Source of the DNA: Armatimonadota bacterium
GTDB taxonomy: Bacteria > Armatimonadota > DTGP01 > JAHWJO01
DNA length: 12,014 nt
Assembly: GCA_019348365.1 (NCBI GenBank)
Contig: JAHWJO010000081.1
Location: forward strand, 1 to 12,014
Direction: 5' to 3'
In this document: one piece after another, positions 1 through 7,006 of the stretch
Position numbering within the stretch: the stretch's first letter is position 1
How the letters are laid out: every line of letters starts with the position of its first letter
Made by a program: the position numbers and the translations under genes
Notes under the pieces: model-generated
What the model saw: the letters and a program-made list of their open reading frames with translations, nothing else
Told to the model about the DNA's origin: nothing
The model's database searches: none

Positions 1-40
1 AGGATAAACTCTGCACCAGTGCCGGAGAAGAACAGGACGG

Positions 41-72
41 AACTCCCCAATTTCCTAACTCCCCAACTCCCC
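41..72. repeat. 8-mer tandem repeat, four units
   Basis: Four consecutive 8-base units read AACTCCCC, AATTTCCT, AACTCCCC and AACTCCCC, ending two bases before the pdxS stop codon. It lies in the short stretch downstream of pdxS. It belongs to the short-period intergenic repeats that recur through the window. No pdxT start is visible in the 74 bases before pdxS ends. Confidence 0.75.
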
Positions 73-74
73 AA

Positions 75-959
75 TCACCAGCCGCGCGTGGCGAGCAGCT
101 CCCGCTCCGGCAACTGCCGCACGTCGAGGCCGGACATCGCTTCTCCCAGGCCCGCCGAGACCTCCGCGACGACCTCCGGCTTGTCGTAGTAGGTGCAGGC
201 ATCCACGATGGCTTTCGCGCGGGCCTCCGGCGCGGACGACTTAAAGATGCCGCTGCCGACGAAGACCGTCTCTGCGCCGAGCTGCCGCATCAGCGATGCG
301 TCCGCCGGGGTGGCGATCCCGCCCGCCGAGAAGTTCGGGACGGGGAGCTTGCCGGTCTCGTGGATCTGCAAAACGAGGTCGTAGGGCGCGCCGAGGTTCT
401 TGGCCTCGGTCATCAACTGCTCGCGGCCCAGCGACTGGATGCGCCGGAGGCCGTCCATCACCGCGCGCATGTGCCGCACCGCCTCGACGATGTTGCCGCT
501 GCCCGCTTCTCCCTTGGTGCGGATCATCGCGGCCCCTTCTCCGATCCGCCGCAGCGCTTCGCCGAGGTCCCGGCAGCCGCACACGAACGGCACTTTGAAG
601 GCGTGCTTCTCGATGTGATAGACCTCGTCGGCGGGGGTGAGCACCTCGCTCTCGTCGATGAAGTCCACCTCCAGCGCCTCGAGGACCTGCGCCTCCGCAA
701 AATGGCCGATCCGGCACTTCGCCATGACGGGGATCGTGACGGCCTGCTTGATCTCTTTGATGATGAGGGGGTCCGACATCCGGGCCACGCCGCCGTGCGC
801 GCGGATGTCCGAGGGGACCCGCTCCAGCGCCATCACGGCGACGGCCCCGGCCTCCTCCGCGACCTTGGCCTGATCGGCGTTGGTCACGTCCATGATGACG
901 CCGCCGCGCAATTGCTCCGCCAGACCGACCTTACTCCTCCAGGTGGATTTCTCGACCAT
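75..959 (-). CDS. pdxS: Pyridoxal 5'-phosphate synthase lyase subunit PdxS
   Basis: This is the synthase subunit of the deoxyxylulose-independent vitamin B6 pathway. It condenses ribose 5-phosphate, glyceraldehyde 3-phosphate and ammonia (supplied by PdxT) into PLP in the cytoplasm. The 294-residue length is normal for the family. The known catalytic residues fall at exactly the Bacillus positions: Asp24 (in VIMDVTN), Lys81 (VMAKCRIGH) and Lys149 (IRTKGEAG). The phosphate-binding segment GGIATPADASL and VGSGIFKS near 214-243 are intact, and the protein ends in the usual Gly-Trp. ATG at 959 is preceded by AAGGAG (966-971) at six bases. The partner pdxT is not upstream and would have to lie beyond the window edge or elsewhere. 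The gene is divergent from the SIS gene. Identification is certain from family knowledge. Confidence 0.98.
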   Translation of the reverse strand: MVEKSTWRSKVGLAEQLRGGVIMDVTNADQAKVAEEAGAVAVMALERVPSDIRAHGGVARMSDPLIIKEIKQAVTIPVMAKCRIGHFAEAQVLEALEVDFIDESEVLTPADEVYHIEKHAFKVPFVCGCRDLGEALRRIGEGAAMIRTKGEAGSGNIVEAVRHMRAVMDGLRRIQSLGREQLMTEAKNLGAPYDLVLQIHETGKLPVPNFSAGGIATPADASLMRQLGAETVFVGSGIFKSSAPEARAKAIVDACTYYDKPEVVAEVSAGLGEAMSGLDVRQLPERELLATRGW

Positions 960-1032
960 GACCGACTCCTTGCTTTATATGTAAACGTTTGGACCTGTCC
1001 GTTCGCTCCCGTATTAAGCTATATGATGCTCC

Positions 1033-1052
1033 CGCCCGGTGCATTCCGGGCG
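1033..1052 (-). other. Hairpin in the pdxS leader
   Basis: A perfect 7-bp stem (CGCCCGG / CCGGGCG) with a 6-base loop lies between the proposed pdxS promoter and the pdxS start. It would form in the ~97-base leader transcript. It has no U-run, so it is not a classical terminator. A regulatory role is possible but unproven. Confidence 0.5.
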
Positions 1053-1063
1053 AAGGTGAATTG

Positions 1064-1072
1064 ATTATAGCA
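1064..1072 (-). promoter_or_regulatory. Extended -10 promoter for pdxS
   Basis: On the minus strand this reads TGCTATAAT, a perfect consensus -10 hexamer with the TG extension used by promoters that lack a good -35. No good -35 is seen 16-18 bases upstream, which fits an extended -10 type. Transcription would start near 1057, giving a leader of about 97 bases that contains the 1033-1052 hairpin. Confidence 0.6.
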
Positions 1073-1153
1073 TATCGGCTGGACGGCCCTTTTTGCCCTC
1101 TCGTCCATCCCCCCCCATAATAACTGCGACGGTTTCCGCTTCCCTTATACACG

Positions 1154-1167
1154 CTTCATACGTGAAG
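1154..1167. promoter_or_regulatory. Possible operator palindrome upstream of the SIS gene
   Basis: CTTCATACGTGAAG has 5-bp arms around a 4-base centre and lies 64 bases before the SIS start. A weak -10-like TTATAC (1145-1150) lies just before it. The rest of the 960-1231 divergent gap shows the pdxS promoter, its leader hairpin, an AAACGTTT palindrome (983-990) and an eight-C run near 1110. Operator function is only inferred from position and symmetry. Confidence 0.25.
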
Positions 1168-1231
1168 AAACCCATAGCTCTTACCGGCCCTCGCCCGTGA
1201 GTAGGGCAATAACAGCTTACAAAGGAATGGC

Positions 1232-2302
1232 ATGTCAGAGAATCCCGCTTCCCTCACCCTGGCCGATATCCGCCGCCAGCCCGCTGTCTGGCAAGCTACG
1301 GCGGCGCGCGCGAAAGAATTCTTTCCCACGTTCAACCAGCTCGCCCGCGATGCCGACGAGGTGATCTTCATGGGGGCCGGGTGCTCGTACGCGGTGGCGC
1401 AGTACGCCCAGGCCTCGTTCCAGCAGCACGGGGGACGCCCCTGCCGCGCCGCCACCTCCATGGACTTCTTCCAGTTCCCGAAGTGGGTCTCCAGCGTGCA
1501 GGCGAGGTCGCTGTTCGTGCTGTTCACGCGCTCCGGGGAGACGACCGAAACCCTCGAAGCGCAGCGGTACGCCCGCAAGCTCGGCGCGAAGATCCTCTGC
1601 GTCACCTCCACGGAAGACGCCCCGATCCCCAAAGAGGCGCACGAGATCCTGTACCTCCCAGATACCCTCGAAGATGCGATCCTCCCCACCGTCTCCACCA
1701 CGAGCATGATGATCGCCATGCAGCAGCTCACCTTCATGCTCGCCGAGGAGGAGGAGGTGAAGCACCTCCTGATGGGCCGGATTCACCAGCTCCTCGCCAC
1801 GAACCTGGAAGACCAGATCGAGGTGGGGCGGCGGGTGGGCGAGAACGAGGAGATCCGCCGGGCGGCGTTCCTAGGGTCCGGCCCCATGCTCGGGGCGGCG
1901 TACGCGGCCTCGCTGATGTGGCAGATGGCGACGGCGCTCCCCGCCAGCCACTCTCCCGTGTTCGAGTACCGGCACGGTCCGATGGAAGCCTGCGGCCCCG
2001 ACCTCCTGCTCTCCATCCTCATTTCCAACGCGGGCCGCCGGGAGGATGTGGCCCTCGCCCGCGAGATGAAGATGCGCGGTCCGAAGGTCCTGGCGAACAT
2101 GACCGACCCGATCCCCGGCATGGAGCGGATGGATTACACCGACATCGTCGGCGAGCAGTTGTCGGATTACGTGCGCGGGAGCCTTGCCCTGCCCCTCTAC
2201 CAGAGCGTGGCGGTCCACAGAGCCCTCGCGCTGGGCCGCGACCCGGACGAGCTGGGCACCCACCCGCCCATCATCACCATCGATCTCAGCCAGTACGTGT
2301 AG
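1232..2302 (+). CDS. SIS-domain sugar-phosphate isomerase/deaminase-like protein
   Basis: The 356-residue protein has two sugar-isomerase (SIS) domains in the arrangement of the GlmS isomerase half and AgaS (COG2222 type). Such proteins bind and convert phosphorylated amino sugars in the cytoplasm. Domain one (about 40-170) has MGAGCSY (47-53) and the phosphosugar-binding RSGETTET (100-107). Domain two (about 205-345) has FLGSGPMLG (213-221), YRHGPME (246-252) and a C-terminal ALALGRDPDE (331-340) like the GlmS tail. There is no glutaminase domain, so it cannot use glutamine directly. By eye, the helix before RHGP (SLMWQMAT) lacks the Glu that GlmS uses for isomerisation. The exact reaction is therefore open. 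ATG 1232 follows AAAGGA (1221-1226) at five bases. No sugar operon partner is adjacent. Confidence 0.88.
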   Translation: MSENPASLTLADIRRQPAVWQATAARAKEFFPTFNQLARDADEVIFMGAGCSYAVAQYAQASFQQHGGRPCRAATSMDFFQFPKWVSSVQARSLFVLFTRSGETTETLEAQRYARKLGAKILCVTSTEDAPIPKEAHEILYLPDTLEDAILPTVSTTSMMIAMQQLTFMLAEEEEVKHLLMGRIHQLLATNLEDQIEVGRRVGENEEIRRAAFLGSGPMLGAAYAASLMWQMATALPASHSPVFEYRHGPMEACGPDLLLSILISNAGRREDVALAREMKMRGPKVLANMTDPIPGMERMDYTDIVGEQLSDYVRGSLALPLYQSVAVHRALALGRDPDELGTHPPIITIDLSQYV

Positions 2303-2304
2303 CA

Positions 2305-2483
2305 ATTTTGGATTTTCGATTTTGGATTTTGGATTGCCGGAGACCCTCGCGGCGAGGCCGCAGGTTGAGCATTAGGCGTTGAGCATAACATGAAGGTGCT
2401 ATGTGACGGAAAAGGAAAAGACCTGTACAATAACGTATGAAGTGGTGAACGTAATCCAAAATCGAAAATCCAAAATCCAAAAT
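2305..2483. repeat. Inverted repeat of AT-rich heptamers
   Basis: Two 31-base arms (2305-2335 and 2453-2483) are built from ATTTTGG/ATTTTCG heptamers in opposite orientation. They match at 29 of 31 positions, the mismatches being one shifted variant unit. The 117-base interior carries two copies of GTTGAGCAT (within 2365-2392) and a weak -10-like TACAAT (2426-2431). The right arm ends one base before the AGGAG ribosome binding site of the next gene. It could form a long AT-rich hairpin, acting as a terminator for the SIS gene or a leader structure. It fills the whole 2303-2494 gap. Confidence 0.85.
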
Positions 2484-2494
2484 AGGAGAGTTGA

Positions 2495-2803
2495 ATGGCT
2501 GTTTATTGCCCCCGCTGCGGCACGTTCAATCGAGGCCAGGGACAGGCGTGCATCACCTGCCTGGGGCCGGTGAGTAAAGGCCAGTCCGTCCCTGAAGACG
2601 CCAAGTGCGCCACCCACGCCAATAATTCCCCGCTGGGCCGCTGCATGGTCTGCGGCAAGGCGACCTGCTTCGATTGCGGCAGCATGGTGGACGGGCAGAT
2701 CCTCTGCTTCACCGACGCCGCCGCCGCCGCAACCACCACCGCCGAAACCGCCACCGGCACCCCGAAAGACAAGAAAGGCTTCAGCTTCGGCAAGAAGAAG
2801 TAG
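2495..2803 (+). CDS. Small protein with zinc ribbon and B-box-like zinc finger
   Basis: This 102-residue protein of unknown role has two apparent zinc sites. An N-terminal ribbon uses Cys5, Cys8, Cys19 and Cys22. A second cluster (Cys38, His41, Cys50, Cys53, Cys58, Cys61, Cys71) has the C-x2-H ... C-x2-C spacing seen in B-box-like fingers that sit before membrane or peptidase domains in bacteria. Here no such domain follows. Residues 75-90 are Ala/Thr-rich and the tail is lysine-rich (KKGFSFGKKK), which could bind nucleic acid or membrane. There is no signal peptide or membrane segment. ATG 2495 follows AGGAG (2484-2488) at six bases. The gene looks monocistronic. Zinc binding is well supported by the cysteine pattern, function is not. 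Confidence 0.8.
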   Translation: MAVYCPRCGTFNRGQGQACITCLGPVSKGQSVPEDAKCATHANNSPLGRCMVCGKATCFDCGSMVDGQILCFTDAAAAATTTAETATGTPKDKKGFSFGKKK

Positions 2804-2910
2804 GTGAGATGGGGATGCGGAGTCATTTTTCGAGTGAATGGAACATGGAGCTTCGCTGCGCTCGCTAACCGGAAACTACAGGAAATCCCGGATACCCTGA
2901 AACCCTTTTA

Positions 2911-3065
2911 GAACCGCAGATGAACGCAGATAGACGCAGATCACCCCTGAATCTCTGTATGGGTGTATGGATGGATGGGTGTGGAGATTCTGCATCATCC
3001 ACACATTCATACATCCACCCACCCATACAGTTCTATCTGTGTTCATCCGTGTTCATCTGTGGTTC
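2911..3065. repeat. Nested palindrome of CGCAGAT decamers
   Basis: The left arm begins GAACCGCAGATGAACGCAG (from 2911), with three 10-base units. The right arm (3032-3065) carries the reverse-complement units ATCTGTGTTC, ATCCGTGTTC and ATCTGTGGTTC. A second pair of arms inside (about 2956-2987 and 2998-3030, GGGTGTATGGAT-type) pairs imperfectly around a loop of about 10 bases near 2988-2997. The region could fold end to end as one imperfect hairpin of about 155 bases. Confidence 0.85.
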
Positions 3066-3068
3066 CGT

Positions 3069-3106
3069 AAAACTTTTCTTTGTGTCCTTCGCGTCCTTTG
3101 TGGTTC
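3069..3106. repeat. GTGTCCTT/GCGTCCTTTGTG tandem element
   Basis: Near-duplicate units (TTTGTGTCCTTCG, CGTCCTTTGTGGTTC) follow the nested palindrome and end one base before the AAAGGAGG ribosome binding site of the nucleotidase gene (3108-3115). It is another member of the short-period intergenic repeats of this window. Confidence 0.6.
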
Positions 3107-3125
3107 CAAAGGAGGTTGATCCGCG

Positions 3126-4772
3126 TTGATCCGAGGTTTCCGTGTAGCGAGCGCAGCGAAGCTCCGTGTCCCCTTCACCCGCATCGCACTCTCCCCTCGC
3201 GGGGTCATCCGACTCCTCCTCGGCGGCCTGGCGCTGCTGTTCCCCTTCGGCTCCCCGCCCGCCCTCGCGCAGGGCAAGACCGTCCTCCTCACTTTCCTCC
3301 ACACCAACGACCTCCACGGGCGCGTTTTCTCCGGCAGGGATTTCGATGACGACCGGCAGGGCGGGCTCGCCCGCGCAACTGCTATCGCCCGCAAGCTCCG
3401 CAACCAGCTCCCCCACGTCTTTTTCGTCGACTCCGGCGACCTCATCCACGGCTCCCCCGTCGAGTTCCTCACCCAGGGGCGCTCCATGGTCGAGGCGATG
3501 AACATGGCCGGGATCGACGTGGCCTGTCCCGGCAACCACGAGTTCGACTGGGGACAGGATGCCGCCCAGGCCGCGATGCGGCGCGCCCAGTTCCCCTGGG
3601 TCACCGCGAACGTCGTGGAGCGGGAGACCGGCCAGCCGTTCCCCCCCGTCCAGCCCTATGTGATAAAAGAAGCGGACGGGGTGCGGATCGCCTTTTTCGG
3701 CCTGACGACTCTTCAGACGGTGGACCTGGAATGGCCGCCGTTCATCAACCGCGTCCGGTTCCTCGACCCGTTCGACACCGCGAAGAAGCTCGTCCCGGAG
3801 CTGCGAAAACAGGCGGATCTCGTCGTCCTCCTCTCCCATCTCGGCGCGAAGGAGGATGCGCTCCTCGCCGCCTCCGTGCCGGGAATCGATCTCATCCTCG
3901 GCGGCCACTCTCAGTCCACGCTCCAGAGGCGGGTGGAGATCGGCGGCACAGTCATCGCGCAGGCGGGCTTCTACGGACAGTACCTGGGCCGGGTGGATCT
4001 CATCATGGAGCGGAAGAAGGAGGACGGCTGGAGGGTCGCGAGCGTGAACGGCCGGGGCGGACGGTGGTGGAAAAACGTCCCCGGCCTGAATGCCGAGTTC
4101 CCGAAGACGGCCCTGATCCCCCTCGGGCCGGACCTCTTCCCCGATGCCGCCGTCTCCGCTTCGTACCGCAATTACTGGGAGCAGTGGCGCGACCTTGGGA
4201 AAGCGGTCGTGGGGAGATCGTCGGGGGCGATCACGGACGGGGGCGCGGCGGGGGACACTCCCCTCTCCCGCTTCCTCGCCGACCGGTTGCGGGAAGCCAC
4301 AGGCGCCGACATCGCGATGGTGGACGGCAAGTGGCGGGGGACCCTGCCCGAAGGGGACGTGCCCGCGTCCGCCATCTGGGGCAGCATGGGCGGCTACACC
4401 GGTCAGAACATCCTGCGGATGACGGTCACGGGGGCGCAGCTCCGCCGCTTCCTCGACCAGTGGGCGGGATTGCCGGAGGGTCTGGCCGTGGGAATTTCGG
4501 GGATCACGGCGCGGGTGAACCCGAAAGCGAAGGACGGCGAGCGCGTAAAGGAGGTCGCGGTTGGCGGGAAGCCGCTGGAGGAGGACCAGGCTTATACGCT
4601 GGCGGGAGTGATGTACGTGGTGCGCCGCTTCCCGAGCCTGATGGAGAGCGCGCCGGGGGAGATCGTCGGGGAGGTGGAATGGTCCCGCCCGCTCATCCTC
4701 GATGCGGCGCGGAAGCTGAGGACCTTCAGCCCGGATTTATCGCCAAGACTGGTGCTAGAATCGGATCAGTAA
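3126..4772 (+). CDS. Secreted UshA-like 5'-nucleotidase/metallophosphoesterase
   Basis: The 548-residue enzyme is of the 5'-nucleotidase family, expected to release phosphate from nucleotides or sugar nucleotides outside the cytoplasm. A basic N-terminus and hydrophobic stretch (VIRLLLGGLALLFPF, 27-41) ending in PALAQG suggest a signal peptide cut near 49. The metallophosphatase domain (51-300) has every metal-binding motif: HTNDLHG (59-65), VDSGD (101-105), GNHEFDWG (136-143), LSHLG (236-240) and GGHSQ (259-263). The C-terminal nucleotide-binding domain (about 355-545) has FLADRLREATGADIA but reads VDGKWRG where most relatives have NGGGIR. That may mean a different substrate. The start is the TTG at 3126, ten bases after AAAGGAGG. 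Its first ~15 codons are repeat DNA. It overlaps the convergent TPR gene by 7 bases. Confidence 0.92.
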   Translation: MIRGFRVASAAKLRVPFTRIALSPRGVIRLLLGGLALLFPFGSPPALAQGKTVLLTFLHTNDLHGRVFSGRDFDDDRQGGLARATAIARKLRNQLPHVFFVDSGDLIHGSPVEFLTQGRSMVEAMNMAGIDVACPGNHEFDWGQDAAQAAMRRAQFPWVTANVVERETGQPFPPVQPYVIKEADGVRIAFFGLTTLQTVDLEWPPFINRVRFLDPFDTAKKLVPELRKQADLVVLLSHLGAKEDALLAASVPGIDLILGGHSQSTLQRRVEIGGTVIAQAGFYGQYLGRVDLIMERKKEDGWRVASVNGRGGRWWKNVPGLNAEFPKTALIPLGPDLFPDAAVSASYRNYWEQWRDLGKAVVGRSSGAITDGGAAGDTPLSRFLADRLREATGADIAMVDGKWRGTLPEGDVPASAIWGSMGGYTGQNILRMTVTGAQLRRFLDQWAGLPEGLAVGISGITARVNPKAKDGERVKEVAVGGKPLEEDQAYTLAGVMYVVRRFPSLMESAPGEIVGEVEWSRPLILDAARKLRTFSPDLSPRLVLESDQ

Positions 4773-5572
4773 GACTCTTTCATCCTCAAGAGCAACTTCC
4801 AGAAGAGCGAAGGCGGTTTTTGGCGTCGAAGCCACCGGAATAAATTCAACGCTAATTCCTCATCCAGAGGATGAAGTGCTACGTACTGCTGAATAGCCTT
4901 CTTGAATTGGCCGGTACGACCGTATTCTTTTCCCAGGCAGTAACGGGCATCTGCGTTATCTGGCTCCAGATCTACCGCCTTTTCATAGGCCTTTATCGAA
5001 TCTTCAAATCTCCCCAGAGTGGCATAGGCCCACCCCAAGGCATAATAGGAATCAAAATGGACGGGGCAACTTTCTATCGCTTTAGAAAATGATTGAATCG
5101 CTTCCTGAGTTTTCCCGCACTCAAGATAAGTCACCCCCAGCGCGTAATAGGCCCGATCCGTCAGATAACCCGTCTGGATGGCCCGAGAGTAAGCAGCAAT
5201 CGCCTCTTCATAGAAGCACAATTCACTGTAGGCGTTACCTGCATTATAAAGCGTGCTGCCATCATTCGGGTCGAGTTCTACGGCTCGAATAAAGGCTTTC
5301 AGTGCATCCTCATGACGTTCTAAATGCGTATATTCCAATCCCAGACGGCTGTAGAACGGCGCATGGATCGACACCAGGCGAATGGCCTGAAGATAAGCCT
5401 CGACCGCCCGGTCATGATGTCCCGTTGAGCAATAACAATCCCCGAGAGCGTCATAAGCCAAAGCAGAAGTGGGTTCCAGTTCGAGAGACCGTTTAAACGC
5501 GTCAATGGCCTCTTCAAACCGTTTCCCATTTAAAAAATCTATGCCTCGATTGTACCAATCATCAGCATCCAT
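4766..5572 (-). CDS. TPR repeat protein, seven repeats
   Basis: The 268-residue protein is almost entirely tetratricopeptide repeat. Seven consecutive 34-residue units start near residues 6, 40, 74, 108, 142, 176 and 210, each with the W/Y-x2-LG-x3-Y and A-x3-F/Y pattern. A short basic tail (RWLRRQKPPSLFWKLLLRMK) follows. TPRs form a superhelix for protein-protein contact. No enzyme domain or signal peptide is seen, so it probably acts in the cytoplasm with an unknown partner. It starts 17 bases after the phoX stop and is probably cotranscribed with it, though no good ribosome binding site precedes the ATG. GC is clearly lower than its neighbours: counted lines give 50% (4981-5040) and 37% (5041-5100) against 67% in phoX (6241-6300). 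That suggests separate acquisition. Confidence 0.9.
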   Translation of the reverse strand: MDADDWYNRGIDFLNGKRFEEAIDAFKRSLELEPTSALAYDALGDCYCSTGHHDRAVEAYLQAIRLVSIHAPFYSRLGLEYTHLERHEDALKAFIRAVELDPNDGSTLYNAGNAYSELCFYEEAIAAYSRAIQTGYLTDRAYYALGVTYLECGKTQEAIQSFSKAIESCPVHFDSYYALGWAYATLGRFEDSIKAYEKAVDLEPDNADARYCLGKEYGRTGQFKKAIQQYVALHPLDEELALNLFRWLRRQKPPSLFWKLLLRMKESY

Positions 5573-5589
5573 ACCACGACAGCTCTACT

Positions 5590-6984
5590 CTAAAGAGAGC
5601 CTCTCTCCCACGGCCCCCAGAGGGCGAACGTCGCGCCGGGGGTCTGCGTGTTGAAGAAGAGCGTCTTCCCGTCGCGGCTGAAGGTGGAGCCCGCCAGCTC
5701 TTTTCTCACGCCCTTGTCGTTCGGGTCGCCGTACAGGTTCTGAACGAGGTCGAAGATCCGCCCGTCCGGGGTCAGCCCCCGCACGAACACCTCGTTCGAC
5801 GTGTCCTCGCAGAGCACCAGTCCGCCCCGGGGACTCACGCACAGATTATCGGGGCTGCGAAGCACCTTCGGGTCCACCGACTCGAAGAGGAGCGTGAGCT
5901 GGCCCGAATTCCGGCCCAGGGGCCGGTACTGCCACACCTGACCCAGATCCTTGTCTCCGCCGTTCGTCGCGGTCATGTAGATCTGCCCGTTGCCGTACCA
6001 GCAGCCTTCGAGACGGGCGAAGGTGGCGCCGCCCTTCGCGATTCCCTGCTTGTACACCGCGAGATCGTCCTTGTCCGCGTGGTCCGGATCCGGCTCGTCG
6101 ATGTCCACCCAGGTCACGAGCATCGGCTCCCCGACCGTCTGGCCCTTGCGGGTGTCGTAGCCGGGGCGGTCCCGAACTGCGAGCATCTGGAGCTTGCCCC
6201 CCGCCGAGAGCTTCCGGCGTTCCTTCGGGAGGAAGCGGTAGAACCCGGCGGAACCCCGGTCCTCGGTCTCGTATACGATATCGGTACGGGGGTCCACCGC
6301 CACGGCCTCGTGGACGAACCGCCCCATGGCCTTGAGGGGACGGGCTTCCACTTCGGAATCCGCGCGCACCGGCACTTCAAAACAGTAGCCGTGGTTCTTG
6401 CCGTACCCGCCGATCAGGTTGCCCAGGGTGTCCTTGCCCTGGCCCTGCCGCTGGGTGATCTCCTCGCAGCTGATCCATGTGCCCCACGGGGTCGGGCCGC
6501 CCGCGCAGTTTACGGCGGTCCCGCTCAGGCTCACGAAATCGCGGGTCACCTCGCGAGTGATCGGGTCGATGACCAGCGTCGTCGTGCCGCCGGGGGCGTT
6601 GGCGTCGTAGGTCCGTTTCGGGTCGCCGATGACGCGGTTCCCCGCCCCGACGCTCTTCAACTCGTGGTTGCGGACGAGCCGGATCTTGCCGTCCACCGTG
6701 AAGGCGGCCATGCCGTCGTGCTTGCCGGGGGTGGGATGCCCGTCCGCCATCTTCTCGCCTTCTTTGCCGAGCACCGTGTACCGGAACCCTTCCGGCAGCG
6801 CCAGCAGCGTCTCGCCGGTGTTCAGGGACCGGGTGGGCCGGAGCGGGCCGTACCCGCCCTCTCCCGCGCGAGCCACGCCGGGGGAGTCCGCACGGCTGCC
6901 CCGGACGATCAGCCCCTGGAGGCCCAGCGCGGCGCCCCCCGCGAGCGAATGCATGAGAAATCGACGGCGGTTCATCTCGGTCAT
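5590..6984 (-). CDS. phoX: PhoX-family alkaline phosphatase (DUF839), Tat-exported
   Basis: The 464-residue protein is of the PhoX family, calcium/iron-dependent phosphatases that free phosphate from organic esters outside the cytoplasm. The N-terminus MNRRRFLMHSLAGGAALGL is a twin-arginine (Tat) signal followed by an Ala/Gly-rich hydrophobic stretch. Family landmarks are present in order: RNHEL (105-109), GGTTTLVID (132-140), NCAGGPTPWGTWISCEE (159-175, with the conserved Cys160), HEAVAVDP (225-232), EDRGSAGFYRF (241-251) and LCEDTSNEVF (391-400). The first ATG (6984) is used here. The ATG three codons later also works for the Tat motif, and neither has a strong ribosome binding site (AAAGGA lies 14 bases before the first). 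A 10-bp phased repeat lies just upstream. The TPR gene follows at once. Together with the convergent nucleotidase it points to phosphate scavenging. Confidence 0.92.
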   Translation of the reverse strand: MTEMNRRRFLMHSLAGGAALGLQGLIVRGSRADSPGVARAGEGGYGPLRPTRSLNTGETLLALPEGFRYTVLGKEGEKMADGHPTPGKHDGMAAFTVDGKIRLVRNHELKSVGAGNRVIGDPKRTYDANAPGGTTTLVIDPITREVTRDFVSLSGTAVNCAGGPTPWGTWISCEEITQRQGQGKDTLGNLIGGYGKNHGYCFEVPVRADSEVEARPLKAMGRFVHEAVAVDPRTDIVYETEDRGSAGFYRFLPKERRKLSAGGKLQMLAVRDRPGYDTRKGQTVGEPMLVTWVDIDEPDPDHADKDDLAVYKQGIAKGGATFARLEGCWYGNGQIYMTATNGGDKDLGQVWQYRPLGRNSGQLTLLFESVDPKVLRSPDNLCVSPRGGLVLCEDTSNEVFVRGLTPDGRIFDLVQNLYGDPNDKGVRKELAGSTFSRDGKTLFFNTQTPGATFALWGPWERGSL

Positions 6985-7006
6985 AGATCGGATCTCTTTC
7001 CTTTTA

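Larger units (their letters stand above)
2843..3169. repeat. Compound inverted repeat, outer arms
   Basis: Outer arms at 2843-2879 and 3133-3169 are reverse complements over 37 bases with only a few mismatches, including a perfect 21-bp core (2847-2867 against 3145-3165). A second inverted repeat is nested inside. The right arm lies within the first codons of the nucleotidase gene. There are no transposase genes inside, so it is not a self-mobile element. It could be a MITE-like or other non-autonomous element. It accounts for nearly all of the 2804-3125 gap, in which no gene is seen. Confidence 0.85.

Noticed and set aside
960..1060. Riboswitch in the pdxS leader
   Set aside because: There is only one small hairpin and no recognisable riboswitch core.
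360..1064. Long plus-strand ORF opposite pdxS
   Set aside because: It mirrors the pdxS codons in high-GC DNA. It has no family resemblance, and pdxS on the other strand is certain.
2911..3065. CRISPR-like array of CGCAGAT units
   Set aside because: Units are only 10 bases with no unique spacers and are mirrored as a palindrome. No cas gene is present.
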